Assembly: GCA_028822575.1 (NCBI GenBank)
Contig: JAPKDN010000218.1
Coordinates: 1-5,823, forward strand
Direction: 5' to 3'
Origin: Alphaproteobacteria bacterium
Lineage (GTDB): Bacteria > Pseudomonadota > Alphaproteobacteria > Thalassobaculales > Thalassobaculaceae
DNA length: 5,823 nt
The number at the start of each line of letters is the position of its first letter. Positions within the stretch are counted from its first letter, which is position 1. The notes beneath the pieces were generated by a model. It did no database searches and was not told where the DNA came from. It saw only the letters and a program-made list of their open reading frames with translations. Position numbers and translations under genes: made by a program. Shown in pieces: positions 5,355-5,823 of this stretch.

Positions 5355-5813
5355 ATGATGATGGCCCAAATTCTCTCAGCCCTCCGCGTTGGACCATGGG
5401 CGGTAGTTGCCCTGGCTGCTGTGAACCTATACGTGACCGCGACGCCCGCGCTTGCCGCCGATCTTGGCAGCGAATGCGCGAAGACGTTGGAACGGGCGCG
5501 GCTTTGGATCAGGGCGACGGATCCGGCAGCGCCCGCCGACGAGAAGGTAAAGGTCCGCGCGACGGTTGAGGAGGCTAATGAAATTTGCATCGCGGCGCGA
5601 AAAGCATCGCCAAATGATGGCGCGATTCTTATTAATGGCGCCTATGCCTTATTCGCCATGGGCGAAACGCCGGCTGGCGTGAAACTGATCGCGCAAGCGG
5701 CCGAGGCTGGACATCCGCCGGCGATGGTAATGACCGCCCGTTATATGGGCCGCGGCGAGCATATGGAAAAAGACGCTGAGGGCGCGTGGATGTTGTTGAT
5801 CAAGACCTTGTAG
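5355..5813 (+). CDS. Small exported Sel1/TPR-like repeat protein
   Basis: The 152-residue protein begins with a plausible Sec signal peptide: a hydrophobic stretch at about 14-27 and a cleavage site after A-L-A (32-34), leaving a mature periplasmic protein starting ADLGSEC. Cysteines 41 and 78 could form a disulfide. The C-terminal half is helical and repeat-like, and its last part, AEAGHPPAMVMTARYMGRGE then KDAEGAWMLL, matches the Sel1 pattern A-x2-G-x2-A-x3-L/A-x-x-Y-x-x-G-x-G-x5-D-x2-A-x-x-L-L. Sel1 proteins usually act as adaptors in envelope or signalling complexes; no function can be named here. The protein stops near the end of one repeat, so it may be naturally short or C-terminally truncated. 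ATG 5355 is the first of three consecutive ATG codons; GGAG (5346-5349) sits 5 or 8 bases before the first or second. It is divergent from the PrpF-family gene across a 190-base spacer. Confidence 0.72.
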   Translation: MMMAQILSALRVGPWAVVALAAVNLYVTATPALAADLGSECAKTLERARLWIRATDPAAPADEKVKVRATVEEANEICIAARKASPNDGAILINGAYALFAMGETPAGVKLIAQAAEAGHPPAMVMTARYMGRGEHMEKDAEGAWMLLIKTL

Positions 5814-5823
5814 TCCAATCATG

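Overview
The window looks like chromosomal DNA of a G+C-rich alphaproteobacterium. The genes show strong GC preference at third codon positions, and the PfkB kinase, KDPG aldolase and PrpF-family proteins resemble alphaproteobacterial versions. This is an inference from sequence style; nothing in the window fixes the genus. I see no rRNA, tRNA, CRISPR array, insertion sequence or phage gene.

Layout, left to right. (1) Bases 1 to about 151, minus strand: the first codons of a TSUP (TauE/SafE-type) membrane transporter that runs off the left edge. Its natural ATG is out of frame with the body across a run of seven T. (2) 169-721, minus strand: a decayed GNAT acetyltransferase of the YhbS type, still readable from end to end but broken by two nonsense codons and one frameshift. 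(3) 722-961: a 240-base divergent spacer with hairpins and a strong operator-like dyad just upstream of the next gene. (4) 962-1882, plus: a PfkB-family sugar kinase that most resembles the sulfofructose kinase YihV. (5) 1903-2520, minus: a KDPG/KHG aldolase (eda type), convergent with the kinase. (6) 2550-3977, plus: a GT-B glycosyltransferase with an odd N-terminal domain, divergent from eda with only 29 bases between start codons. (7) 4016-5164, minus: a PrpF-family isomerase/tautomerase. (8) 5355-5813, plus: a small exported Sel1/TPR-like protein.

Almost every neighbouring pair changes strand, so this is not one operon. The three metabolic enzymes (sugar kinase, 2-keto-3-deoxy-phosphosugar-acid aldolase, PrpF-type isomerase) fit a catabolic neighbourhood for sugar acids or related carboxylates. 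The kinase could supply a phosphorylated substrate for an Entner-Doudoroff-type aldolase, but the sequence does not prove that link. The glycosyltransferase and the exported repeat protein look unrelated to them.

I found no clear new multi-gene system. The most rewarding observations are the hidden GNAT pseudogene, the reading-frame conflict at the start of the transporter, the altered substrate and anion-hole motifs of the kinase, and the dyad in its promoter region.
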